From Clostridia bacterium (GTDB taxonomy: Bacteria > Bacillota > Clostridia > Christensenellales > Borkfalkiaceae): a stretch of 64,000 nt of DNA. The notes under the pieces are model-generated. The model did not search any database, had not been told where the DNA came from, and saw only the letters and a list, made by a program, of their open reading frames with translations. Below, in pieces: positions 51,496 to 59,459 of this stretch (positions are counted from its first letter, which is position 1; each line of letters opens with the position of its first letter). The DNA is taken from assembly GCA_013316055.1 (NCBI GenBank), contig WSNM01000002.1:1-64000 (forward strand), given 5' to 3'. A program made the position numbers and the translations under genes.

Positions 51496-52783
51496 GGTAA
51501 TAGGCGCGGGGCTTGCGGGCAGCGAGGCGGCTTACTACCTTGCCGAGCGCGGATACAAGGTTGCGCTGTACGACATAAAGCCGCATAAATTCACTCCCGC
51601 GCATTCTAATAAATGCTTTGGCGAGCTGGTTTGCTCCAACTCGCTTAAAGGTAAGGACGCCTATTCCAATGCGTGCGGGCTTTTAAAGGAAGAAATGCGC
51701 ATTTTGGGCTCGCTTACGATGGAGGCGGCGGAGTACGCGCAGGTGCCCGCGGGCGGCGCGCTTGCCGTTGACAGAGATAAGTTTGCCGAGTTTATAACCG
51801 AAAAACTCACCGCGCACAAAAACATAGAAATTATATGCGGAGAGGTTGTTTCCGTTCCCGAAGACAGGTGCATTGTCGCAACCGGTCCGCTTACGACAGA
51901 CGCGCTTTCTAAAAGTATTTCAGACATATGCGGGGGGCAATTGCACTTTTACGACGCTTCCGCGCCCGTAATTTCCCGCGACAGCATAGCTTTCGACAAT
52001 TGTTTTTTCGGCGACAGATACGGCAAGGGCGGCGACGATTATATCAACTGCCCGCTTGACAAGCAACAATACGAAGAATTTGTAAACGGGCTTTTAACGG
52101 CGGAAAAGGCCGTACTGCACGACTTTGACAAGCGCGAAATTTTCGAAGGCTGTATGCCCGTGGAGGTTATGGCGGCAAGGGGCTTCGATAGCCTGCGGTT
52201 TGCTAATTTAAAGCCCGTGGGGCTTAAGGACAAGGACGGCAACCGCTTTTACGCCGTTTTACAGCTGAGGAAGGAAAACGCGCAGGGCACGGCATACAAC
52301 CTCGTCGGATGCCAGACAAATTTGAAATTCGGCGAACAAAAGAGGGTTTTTTCCATTATTCCCGCTTTAAAGCACGCCGAATTTTTGCGTTACGGGGTAA
52401 TGCACCGCAACACTTTTATAAATTCTCCGCAGTGTTTAAACGCTGATTTTTCGCTGAAAAGCAATCCGCAGGTGTTTTTTGCGGGGCAGATAACGGGCGT
52501 AGAGGGGTATGTGGAAAGCGCGGCAAGCGGAATACTTTCCGCAATTCATTTGATTGAAAAGCTAAACGGCAAAGCCCCGCAAATTCCCGACGTCACAACG
52601 GTTATCGGCGCGTTATCGGCGCATATATCGGGGGCAAACGTAGATTTTCAGCCTATGAATGCCAACTTCGGCATACTCGCCCCGCCGGAAAAAACGATAA
52701 GGGACAAAAAGCAACGCTATGCTTATCTTGCCGAACGCGCGCTGGAAAGCATTAAAAAATATAAAAGTAATCTGGACAAATGA
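51485..52783 (+). CDS. trmFO: methylenetetrahydrofolate-tRNA-(uracil-54-C5)-methyltransferase TrmFO
   Basis: 432-aa FAD enzyme that makes ribothymidine 54 in tRNA. VIGAGLAGSEAAYYLAERG at the N-terminus, VCSNSLKG, and VEGYVESAASG near residue 345. ATG 51485 lies within the last codons of topA. Overlaps the next gene by four bases, so the topA-trmFO-52780-hslV-hslU run is one operon. Confidence 0.95.
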   Translation: MEIKVIGAGLAGSEAAYYLAERGYKVALYDIKPHKFTPAHSNKCFGELVCSNSLKGKDAYSNACGLLKEEMRILGSLTMEAAEYAQVPAGGALAVDRDKFAEFITEKLTAHKNIEIICGEVVSVPEDRCIVATGPLTTDALSKSISDICGGQLHFYDASAPVISRDSIAFDNCFFGDRYGKGGDDYINCPLDKQQYEEFVNGLLTAEKAVLHDFDKREIFEGCMPVEVMAARGFDSLRFANLKPVGLKDKDGNRFYAVLQLRKENAQGTAYNLVGCQTNLKFGEQKRVFSIIPALKHAEFLRYGVMHRNTFINSPQCLNADFSLKSNPQVFFAGQITGVEGYVESAASGILSAIHLIEKLNGKAPQIPDVTTVIGALSAHISGANVDFQPMNANFGILAPPEKTIRDKKQRYAYLAERALESIKKYKSNLDK

Positions 52784-53454
52784 AATTAAAAGAAATTTTA
52801 AAAAACGAAAGGGAAAATTTCCCCGATTATTATTTGAAGTATAACAGAGCTGTCGTGCTTCCGTTTGTCCTTGCTTTTATTTTCGGCCCGCTTATCGTGC
52901 TTGCGGTAAGTATACCGATAGGCATTAAATACGGGGAACATATTTTAACCTTTGTTCCGTTTATAGCGTGGTCGGCGGTTCTCGCCCTTTTCACCGCCTT
53001 ATATGTTGTAATAGGCAAGCGTGTTAAAAAGCGGTTGATTGCAGACCGCGCGGCGGAGCTGGAAGACAGGTTTAAGGATATTCCGTTGAACGAAGCGGCG
53101 GAAATTTTAAGACAAACCCATGTAATAAACGATAGCGGCTTTATTTGTGAGGACAAGGAAGTTTTCGGCGAAACCGCCGTACCGTTCGTCGAGGCGCGCT
53201 TTGCCTTCGGTTTTTATGTCGAGTACACGAAAATCGTTTTGAATATTGCCGTTGGGCGCAACGGCAGTGATGAAGTTTCAGCCGTTTTTGCGCTTGACGG
53301 CGCGCTTTATAATTTTTTAATAAAAAAAGGTTTCGATTTAAGCGGCAACTATGTTTTTGACCTGCTTATTAACGATAAAAAGAAATTTGCCGAACTGCTT
53401 TTAAACAGAAAAATCAAATATTTTTATGAAGCCTTCGGCAATAACGAGGTTTAA
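52780..53454 (+). CDS. membrane protein of unknown function in place of xerC
   Basis: 224 aa with two adjacent membrane segments (about 28-50 and 58-80) followed by a soluble C-terminal region of 140 residues. No recombinase catalytic residues are present. In Bacillus the trmFO-hslV interval holds xerC; here it holds this protein, which I do not recognise. Overlaps trmFO (ATGA) and ends four bases before hslV, so it is tightly coupled. Confidence 0.8.
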   Translation: MKLKEILKNERENFPDYYLKYNRAVVLPFVLAFIFGPLIVLAVSIPIGIKYGEHILTFVPFIAWSAVLALFTALYVVIGKRVKKRLIADRAAELEDRFKDIPLNEAAEILRQTHVINDSGFICEDKEVFGETAVPFVEARFAFGFYVEYTKIVLNIAVGRNGSDEVSAVFALDGALYNFLIKKGFDLSGNYVFDLLINDKKKFAELLLNRKIKYFYEAFGNNEV

Positions 53455-53458
53455 TTTT

Positions 53459-53992
53459 ATGACGGAATTTCACGCAACAACAATCTGTGCCGTAAAAAAG
53501 AACGGCATGACCGCGATAGCGGGCGACGGACAGGTTACCATGGGCGAAAACGTAATATTTAAAACCACTGCGCAAAAGGTGCGCAGAATTTACGGCGGCA
53601 AGGTAATTTTGGGCTTTGCGGGCTCGGTTTCGGACGCGTTTTCGTTAAGCGAAAAGTTCGAGGGTATGCTGAATAAGTTCTCGGGCAATTTAATGCGCTC
53701 CGCAGTGGAGCTTGCCGAGCTGTGGCGCACGGACAAATTCAGAAAGTTAGAGGCGCTTATGATTGTCGCTGATAAGGACACGCTTTTGATAGTTTCCGGC
53801 ACGGGCGAGGTAATCGAGCCCGACGACGGAATAGCGGCAATAGGCAGCGGCGGCAACTACGCCTTGGCGGCGGCGCGCGCGCTTTATCAGAATACGAAAT
53901 TTTCCGCAGAGCAAATCGCAAAAAAATCGCTTAAAATCGCAAGCGAAATCTGCGTATACACCAACGACAATATCAAGTGCGAAACGATATAG
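53459..53992 (+). CDS. hslV: ATP-dependent protease peptidase subunit HslV (ClpQ)
   Basis: 177 aa from ATG 53459. A six-residue propeptide MTEFHA precedes [10 protein letters not shown], as in Bacillus ClpQ; the first or second Thr is the catalytic residue. AGDGQVTMG and [12 protein letters not shown] are family motifs. Forms the proteolytic double ring with HslU. Confidence 0.96.
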   Translation: MTEFHATTICAVKKNGMTAIAGDGQVTMGENVIFKTTAQKVRRIYGGKVILGFAGSVSDAFSLSEKFEGMLNKFSGNLMRSAVELAELWRTDKFRKLEALMIVADKDTLLIVSGTGEVIEPDDGIAAIGSGGNYALAAARALYQNTKFSAEQIAKKSLKIASEICVYTNDNIKCETI

Positions 53993-54020
53993 CAGCCGTT
54001 AGAATTTTAAGGAGTAAAAA

Positions 54021-55334
54021 ATGGATTTGACGCCCAAGCAGATTGTACACGAGCTTAACAAATATATCATAGGTCAGGACGAGGCTAAAAAGGCGGTTGC
54101 AATCGCCCTTAGAAACCGTTACAGAAGAAGTAAGCTTTCGCCCGAATTGCAGGACGAAATCACACCCAAAAACATTATTATGAAGGGCCCCACGGGCGTA
54201 GGTAAAACCGAAATAGCCCGCCGTCTTGCAAAGCTTGTAAAGGCTCCGTTTTTAAAGGTGGAGGCAACAAAGTATACCGAGGTCGGCTACGTCGGGCGCG
54301 ACGTGGAGAGCATGGTCCGCGACCTTGCCGAATGCGCTATCCGCCTTGTAAAGGAGGAAAAGACGGCGGAGGTCAGCTACCGCGCCACCGCCACGGCAGA
54401 GCGCAGAATTGCAAAGGTAATTGCCGAAATGCGCAAGGACGAGCGCGGAGAGCTTTCCCGCGATATTTTCGAGCAGAATATCGTGGACGAAATTCATTCG
54501 TGCAAGCTCGATAGCGTTATGATTGAAATCGAGGTTGACGACGTGCCCAAGCCGTTGGAGCTGTCCCCCGGCAGCGGCGCCGCCATCGATTTGGGCTCGG
54601 TATTTTCGGGTCTGGGAATGGGCAGAAAGAAAAAGCGCAAAATTTCCGTAAAAGAGGCTAAAAGCCTTATTATCGCAGAGGAGGCAGATAAGCTTATCGA
54701 CAACGACGCAGTCAATGCCGAGGCCATCCGCCGCGCCGAAAACGACGGTATAATTTTTATTGACGAAATCGACAAAATCGCTGGCAAGGAAAACCGCGGC
54801 GGTGCGGACGTATCCCGCGAGGGCGTTCAGCGCGACATTCTGCCGATTGTAGAGGGCTGTACCGTTATGACCAAGTACGGTCCTATCAGAACGGATTATA
54901 TTCTGTTTATCGCGGCGGGCGCGTTCCATGTTTCCCGCGTGGAGGATTTAATCCCCGAGCTTCAGGGTCGTTTCCCCATTCAGGTAGAGCTTAAAAGCCT
55001 TACAAAAAGCGATTTTATCAACATTTTAACCCAGCCGCAGAATGCGATAACCTCGCAGTATCAGGCGCTTTTGGCGGTTGATAACATCGATTTGCAGTTT
55101 GCGCCCGACGCGATAGAAAAAATTGCGGAAATTTCCGAGGATATCAACAACACCTCGGAGGACATCGGCGCGCGCCGCCTTCATACCGTTATGGAATATT
55201 TGCTTGAAGATATTTCCTTCAACGCGGGCGGCAACGACTATCCCGTTATCCGCGTGGACGTAAACGCCAAATATGTGGAGGAGCATCTGGAAAATATCGT
55301 CCGCAACCGCGATTTGAAGAAATACGTGCTTTAA
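54021..55334 (+). CDS. hslU: ATP-dependent protease ATPase subunit HslU (ClpY)
   Basis: 437-aa AAA+ unfoldase. Walker A GPTGVGKTEIARRL (about 55), pore loop GYVGRDVE, an I domain (about 105-240), Walker B IIFIDEIDKI, sensor 2 GARRLHTVMEYLLED, and the C-terminal tail ending KKYVL that docks into HslV. AAGGAG ribosome site. codY, which often follows, is absent. Confidence 0.97.
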   Translation: MDLTPKQIVHELNKYIIGQDEAKKAVAIALRNRYRRSKLSPELQDEITPKNIIMKGPTGVGKTEIARRLAKLVKAPFLKVEATKYTEVGYVGRDVESMVRDLAECAIRLVKEEKTAEVSYRATATAERRIAKVIAEMRKDERGELSRDIFEQNIVDEIHSCKLDSVMIEIEVDDVPKPLELSPGSGAAIDLGSVFSGLGMGRKKKRKISVKEAKSLIIAEEADKLIDNDAVNAEAIRRAENDGIIFIDEIDKIAGKENRGGADVSREGVQRDILPIVEGCTVMTKYGPIRTDYILFIAAGAFHVSRVEDLIPELQGRFPIQVELKSLTKSDFINILTQPQNAITSQYQALLAVDNIDLQFAPDAIEKIAEISEDINNTSEDIGARRLHTVMEYLLEDISFNAGGNDYPVIRVDVNAKYVEEHLENIVRNRDLKKYVL

Positions 55335-55345
55335 AGGAGTAAATT

Positions 55346-56647
55346 ATGCTCAATTTGCTTATCGGCATGTCCGACGGCATTATTATACAGATTATTTTGT
55401 TAATAGTCGGGCTTGTTTTTGCCGTTTGTATTGTGATTACCGTTTTAAGAGTAGTCAAAGCCCTGCGCAACACGTCGCGTACGTCCGACGGAAAAACCTC
55501 GTGGGATATTAAAGCTGCCGAGCTTGCGCAGATAATGTCCGCGGACGAGCTTTACAGCCTTGCGCAGTCGCATATCGAGCACACTATTCCGGAAGCTGAC
55601 TTTGTTTTGGGCAAATCGCTTATGCGCAAAGCCGCCGAAGCGGGCAATGCGCAGGCGCAGTTTTATATGGGCAAGAAGCTTGACTATGACGACAATGCTC
55701 AGGCGGTGGAGTGGCTTAAAAAAGCCGCAGAGCAAGGCAATGAAGAGGCGGCGGAAAGGCTTGGCGACATTTATAACTACGGACGCGATAGGGGCGATAA
55801 TACAATTGAGCCAGACTATAAAGAGGCGGAAAAATGGTATTTGCCGCTTGCCGAAAAAGGCAACGTAGAGGTTATGAAAACCCTCGCGCTTATGTATTCG
55901 CTTGACTTAAATGACGAAGAAAGCTCCCTCAAATGGAACATAAAAGCCGCCGAAACGGGCGATTTGGAAGCGATAGAGGCTGTGGTTGCGCATTACGATG
56001 TTGAGGACGATACCGAAAACGCAATCAAATGGTGCAAAAAAGCGGCGGAGGCGGGCGACGCGGGAAGCATGTACACTCTGGCAAGGCTTTACGAGTTTGC
56101 CGAAGAACCCGATATGGAGCAGGCGGTTTTGTGGTATAAAAAATCCGCTGAAAACGGCTATGCAAACGCAAACGTAAAGCTTGCGCTGCTGTATATCGAC
56201 GGCAACGGAGTGGAAAAGGACGAAAATAAGGGCTTTGAAATGCTTCAAGCCGAAGCGGCGAACGGCAACGAAAGCGCGCAGTACCGCCTCGGGCTTTGTT
56301 ACAAAAACGGCACGGCAACGGAAAAGGACGTAAAAAAAGCGTTTGAAATTTTCACAAAGTCGCAAAACTATTTCGCCTCCAAATATCAGCTCGGCTATAT
56401 GTATCTTGAAGGCGAGGGCGTGGAAAAGGACGAAAAGAAGGGCTTTGAATACCTGTCGCAGGATACGGAAATTTTCGACGAGGAAGCGCTTTTCCGCCTC
56501 GGCGAGTGTTATTTTTACGGACGCGGCACCGAAAAGGACAAGGACAAAGCCCGCGAGCTTTGGCGCAAAGCCGCCGAATACGAAAGCGAAGAAGCTATTG
56601 AAGCGCTTGACAGACTTTTCGGCGAGCAGTTCGTTCCCGAAGATTAA
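55346..56647 (+). CDS. membrane-anchored SEL1-repeat protein
   Basis: 433 aa: an N-terminal membrane segment (about 10-34), then about nine SEL1-like repeats of 36 residues (AGNAQAQFYMGKKLDY, GNEEAAERLGDIYNYGRD, NGYANANVKLALLYIDGNGVEKD and so on) with high acidic content. Forms a helical solenoid, probably facing the cytoplasm or outer surface as a protein-binding scaffold. AAAGGAG ribosome site, 11 bases after hslU. Confidence 0.85.
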   Translation: MLNLLIGMSDGIIIQIILLIVGLVFAVCIVITVLRVVKALRNTSRTSDGKTSWDIKAAELAQIMSADELYSLAQSHIEHTIPEADFVLGKSLMRKAAEAGNAQAQFYMGKKLDYDDNAQAVEWLKKAAEQGNEEAAERLGDIYNYGRDRGDNTIEPDYKEAEKWYLPLAEKGNVEVMKTLALMYSLDLNDEESSLKWNIKAAETGDLEAIEAVVAHYDVEDDTENAIKWCKKAAEAGDAGSMYTLARLYEFAEEPDMEQAVLWYKKSAENGYANANVKLALLYIDGNGVEKDENKGFEMLQAEAANGNESAQYRLGLCYKNGTATEKDVKKAFEIFTKSQNYFASKYQLGYMYLEGEGVEKDEKKGFEYLSQDTEIFDEEALFRLGECYFYGRGTEKDKDKARELWRKAAEYESEEAIEALDRLFGEQFVPED

Positions 56648-56670
56648 ATATTTAACAATAAGGAAAGCAT

Positions 56671-57930
56671 ATGATTAACATACCCAAGGGCACAAAGGAC
56701 GTTCTGCCCGAGCTGTCGTATAAATGGCGGTTTATCGAGAACGCCGCCCGCGAAACTGCGGAAATTTTCAATATAAACGAGGTGCGCACGCCCGTATTCG
56801 AGCATACCGAGCTGTTTTTGCGCGGCGTGGGCGAAACAACCGACGTTGTAAATAAAGAGATGTACACCTTCGAGGACAAGGGCGGGCGCAGTATCACGCT
56901 TAAACCCGAGGGCACCGCCGGCGTGGTCAGAATGTTTATCGAAAACGGACTTGCAAGCACGCCTATGCCCTTAAAAACCTTTTATATAACGCCGTGTTTC
57001 CGCTACGAAAGACCGCAGGCGGGTCGGTTAAGGGAGTTCCACCAGTTCGGCGTGGAGGTGTTCGGCGCAAAATCCGCGGAAACGGACGCGGAAATAATCT
57101 TTGCCGCTTCAACCTTTTTGAACAAGCTTGGCGTAAGCAAAACCGAGCTGCAAATAAATTCGATAGGGTGCCGTATATGCCGTGCCGAATACAATAAAGC
57201 ACTTAAAGACTACTTCCGTCCGCATCTTGGAAAAATGTGCGCAACCTGCCGCGCGCGGTTTGATAAAAACCCGTTGAGAATGCTTGACTGCAAGGAAGAG
57301 GACTGCAAAAAAATCACAGCCAACGCGCCGAAAATTTTAGATTATCTTTGCGGCGACTGCAAAACGCACTTCGAAAAGGTTAAACGCCTTTTAACGGCTC
57401 AGGGCGTAAAATACGTCGTTAACCCGCGCATAGTAAGGGGTCTGGACTACTACACCAAAACCGTTTTCGAATTTATTTCAACCGATATAGGCGCGCAGGG
57501 CGCCGTTTGCGCGGGCGGCAGATACGATAATCTTGTGGAAGAGCTCGGCGGCGCGGCATTGCCCGCAATCGGCTTTGCGGCGGGCATAGAGCGGCTGCTG
57601 CTGCTTATGGAAAACACGGGCGCAAGCTTCCCCGCGGCGCAAAAGCCCCTTATATATGTTGCGGGAATGGACGATATAACCCGTGCAAAGGCGTTTGAAA
57701 TCGTTGCGGAGCTCAGGCTGAACGGAATTAACGCCGAAGCCGATTTAATGGAGCGCAGTGTTAAGGCGCAATTTAAGTACGCGGACAAATCGGGCGCGCA
57801 CTATGTTGCGGTTATCGGCGGAAACGAGCTTGCGGCAAATACGGTAAACATAAAAAATATGGCGGACGGAACCCAGACCGCGGTTAATTTAAACGAAATT
57901 TATTCATACTTAAAAAAGGAGAAAAAATAA
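56671..57930 (+). CDS. hisS: histidyl-tRNA synthetase
   Basis: 419-aa class II synthetase. KGTKDVLPE at the start, motif 2 RYERPQAGRLREFHQFGVE (about 110), His A motif RGLDYYTKTVFEF (about 255), motif 3 IGFAAGIERLLLLM, C-terminal anticodon-binding domain (about 325-419). Contains a Cys-rich insertion (CRICRAEY, CATC, CKEEDCKK) found in several Firmicute HisRS. AAGGAAA ribosome site. Confidence 0.96.
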   Translation: MINIPKGTKDVLPELSYKWRFIENAARETAEIFNINEVRTPVFEHTELFLRGVGETTDVVNKEMYTFEDKGGRSITLKPEGTAGVVRMFIENGLASTPMPLKTFYITPCFRYERPQAGRLREFHQFGVEVFGAKSAETDAEIIFAASTFLNKLGVSKTELQINSIGCRICRAEYNKALKDYFRPHLGKMCATCRARFDKNPLRMLDCKEEDCKKITANAPKILDYLCGDCKTHFEKVKRLLTAQGVKYVVNPRIVRGLDYYTKTVFEFISTDIGAQGAVCAGGRYDNLVEELGGAALPAIGFAAGIERLLLLMENTGASFPAAQKPLIYVAGMDDITRAKAFEIVAELRLNGINAEADLMERSVKAQFKYADKSGAHYVAVIGGNELAANTVNIKNMADGTQTAVNLNEIYSYLKKEKK

Positions 57931-57932
57931 TT

Positions 57933-58244
57933 ATGGAACAGATAAATACTGAAAAATTCGACGAGCTTTTAAAGGGCGACAAGCCCGTGGTATGCGACTT
58001 TTTTGCAACGTGGTGCGGCCCTTGCAGAATGCTTGCCCCCGTAATGGACAAGGTGTCGGCGGAGTTTGCGGACAAGGCGGTTTTTGTAAAGGTCGATATT
58101 GACCAAAATGCAGAGCTCGCCGTGCGCTACGGCATTATGTCCATTCCCCTTGTCGCGGTTTTTAAAAACGGCGAAAAGACGGCGGACCTGCTCGGCTATA
58201 CCGACGCAAACGGTATGACCGAATTTTTAAACAAAAATCTTTAA
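57933..58244 (+). CDS. trxA: thioredoxin
   Basis: 103 aa, active site WCGPCRM (about 29), cis-Pro in SIPLVAVFKNGEK (about 73). General cytoplasmic disulfide reductase. ATG two bases after hisS, with AGGAG inside the hisS end. Closed by a strong terminator. Confidence 0.96.
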   Translation: MEQINTEKFDELLKGDKPVVCDFFATWCGPCRMLAPVMDKVSAEFADKAVFVKVDIDQNAELAVRYGIMSIPLVAVFKNGEKTADLLGYTDANGMTEFLNKNL

Positions 58245-58256
58245 GGTAAAGAGCGC

Positions 58257-58299
58257 AAAGCCCGCCCGCAGACAAGCTGTCTGCGGGCGGGCTTTTTTT
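58257..58299 (+). terminator. rho-independent terminator of the GC-rich family
   Basis: 17-bp perfect stem (58257-58273 with 58279-58295), loop AAGCT, T run following. Confidence 0.92.
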
Positions 58300-58309
58300 G
58301 CTTTTGCGC

Positions 58310-58519
58310 TTATTCGTCCTTGATATATTCCACTATATCCTCAACTCTGCAATCCAAAATTTTACATAAGTCGTCTATTTTAGCGGTAGTAATTCCGCCG
58401 TTGTGTTTCATTTTGTTTATTGTAGCCGCACTTATGCCGTGCTTGAAAATCAGAGTATAGGTTGACTGTCCTTTTTCTTTAAGAGTTTTCCATAATGGTG
58501 CGTAACTAATCATACTCAA
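58310..58519 (-). CDS. XRE-family regulator, module C
   Basis: 69 aa: LWKTLKEKGQSTYTLIFKHGISAATINKMKHN, then LCKILDCRVEDIVEYI; the compact style also seen at 11253. Divergent from the CxxC gene at 58592 across 72 bases that hold a near-perfect 20-bp palindrome. Confidence 0.86.
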   Translation of the reverse strand: MSMISYAPLWKTLKEKGQSTYTLIFKHGISAATINKMKHNGGITTAKIDDLCKILDCRVEDIVEYIKDE

Positions 58520-58542
58520 AATATTAGAATGTAGTTATTTAG

Positions 58543-58571
58543 TTGACAATACTCATATATATAAGTATAAT
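58543..58571 (+). promoter_or_regulatory. promoter and palindromic operator, module C
   Basis: TTGACA (58543-58548), 17-base spacer, TATAAT (58566-58571). The 20 bases 58549-58568 form a palindrome (ATACT...AGTAT) with one mismatched pair, covering the spacer and half of the -10 box, so repressor binding would exclude RNA polymerase. Confidence 0.8.
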
Positions 58572-58591
58572 ATAAAAAAGGCGGTAAAATA

Positions 58592-58777
58592 ATGGAAAAC
58601 AGATATATAAACGTGTGTAAGGACTGCATATATTTTTCTCAGCACTATATAAAATACGGCGGGGAGTTTATTCCCATAGAATACGGCTCCTGCATGTGCC
58701 CTCAGCTCGACGGCAAAAAAAGACGGCAGTTCAGCATGTACGACGGCTGCGACTTTCACAAGCAAAAAGACAATTAA
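58592..58777 (+). CDS. small Cys-rich CxxC protein, module C
   Basis: 61 aa: CKDCIYFSQHYIKYGGEF, IEYGSCMCP, and terminal YDGCDFHKQ. Third member of the family with 29636 and 38990, and the one with the clearest four-ligand pattern CxxC...GxC...GCxF. Cytoplasmic. GGCGG-type ribosome site. Single gene with its own promoter and terminator. Function unknown. Confidence 0.8.
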   Translation: MENRYINVCKDCIYFSQHYIKYGGEFIPIEYGSCMCPQLDGKKRRQFSMYDGCDFHKQKDN

Positions 58778-58783
58778 TTTTTC

Positions 58784-58825
58784 GCCCGCCCGCGGACAAG
58801 CAGTCCGCGGGCGGGCTTATTTTTC
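58784..58825 (+). terminator. rho-independent terminator of the GC-rich family
   Basis: 14-bp perfect stem (58784-58797 with 58803-58816), loop AAGCA, then TTATTTTT. Confidence 0.9.
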
Positions 58826-58873
58826 CGCAACAACCCAAAAGGTAAAATTTGCTTTACAAAATTTGTAATTATT

Positions 58874-58914
58874 TGTCGAAAACGTTTTATTTTTCGACAG
58901 TGCAATGATATAAT
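58874..58914 (+). promoter_or_regulatory. putative operator and -10 box of the hydrogenase operon
   Basis: A perfect 9-bp inverted repeat TGTCGAAAA/TTTTCGACA (58874-58882 with 58891-58899) lies ten bases before TATAAT (58909-58914). A shorter palindrome TACAAA-A-TTTGTA sits just upstream near 58856. It does not match the TTGTTAA...TTAACAA Rex site, so the regulator is unknown. Confidence 0.6.
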
Positions 58915-58959
58915 AAATTCGGTAATATTTTATCAAATAGCTATAATCAGGAGAATAAG

Positions 58960-59448
58960 ATGTCAAATATCGAGTTTGAGGGCACAAAGCAGCAGATGAG
59001 CGAGCTTAAAAAGTGCATCAAGGCGCACAAGGGCGAAAAAGGCGCGCTTATGCCCGTTCTGCACGAGGCGCAGAATATTTACGGCTATCTGCCTTCCGAG
59101 GTGCAGACGGTTATTGCGGACGAGCTTAACATTCCCCTTGCAGAGGTGTACGGCGTTGCAACGTTCTATTCGCAGTTCTCGCTTCAACCCAAGGGCAAGC
59201 ACAAAATCAGCATCTGTCTAGGCACGGCGTGCTATGTAAAGGGCTCTGACAAGGTGTTGGAGGCCGTCGAGCACGAGCTGCGCATACGCTGCGGAGAGTG
59301 CACGCCCGATAAGAAGTTTTCTATCGAAAGCTGCCGCTGCGTTGGCGCTTGCGGACTTGCGCCCGTCATGATTATCGACGGCGAGGTTTACGGCAAGCTG
59401 TCGCCCGCGGACGTCAAGGGTATTCTCGATAAATATATGCAGGACTAA
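58960..59448 (+). CDS. hydC: NuoE-like [2Fe-2S] subunit of an electron-bifurcating hydrogenase
   Basis: 162 aa of the 24-kDa thioredoxin-like ferredoxin family. The four ligands are in CLGTACYVKG (about 86 and 91) and SCRCVGACGLAP (about 127 and 131). Passes electrons between the flavoprotein and hydrogenase subunits. AGGAGAA ribosome site. First gene of a three-gene operon. Confidence 0.93.
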   Translation: MSNIEFEGTKQQMSELKKCIKAHKGEKGALMPVLHEAQNIYGYLPSEVQTVIADELNIPLAEVYGVATFYSQFSLQPKGKHKISICLGTACYVKGSDKVLEAVEHELRIRCGECTPDKKFSIESCRCVGACGLAPVMIIDGEVYGKLSPADVKGILDKYMQD

Positions 59449-59459
59449 GGGGTGAAAAA

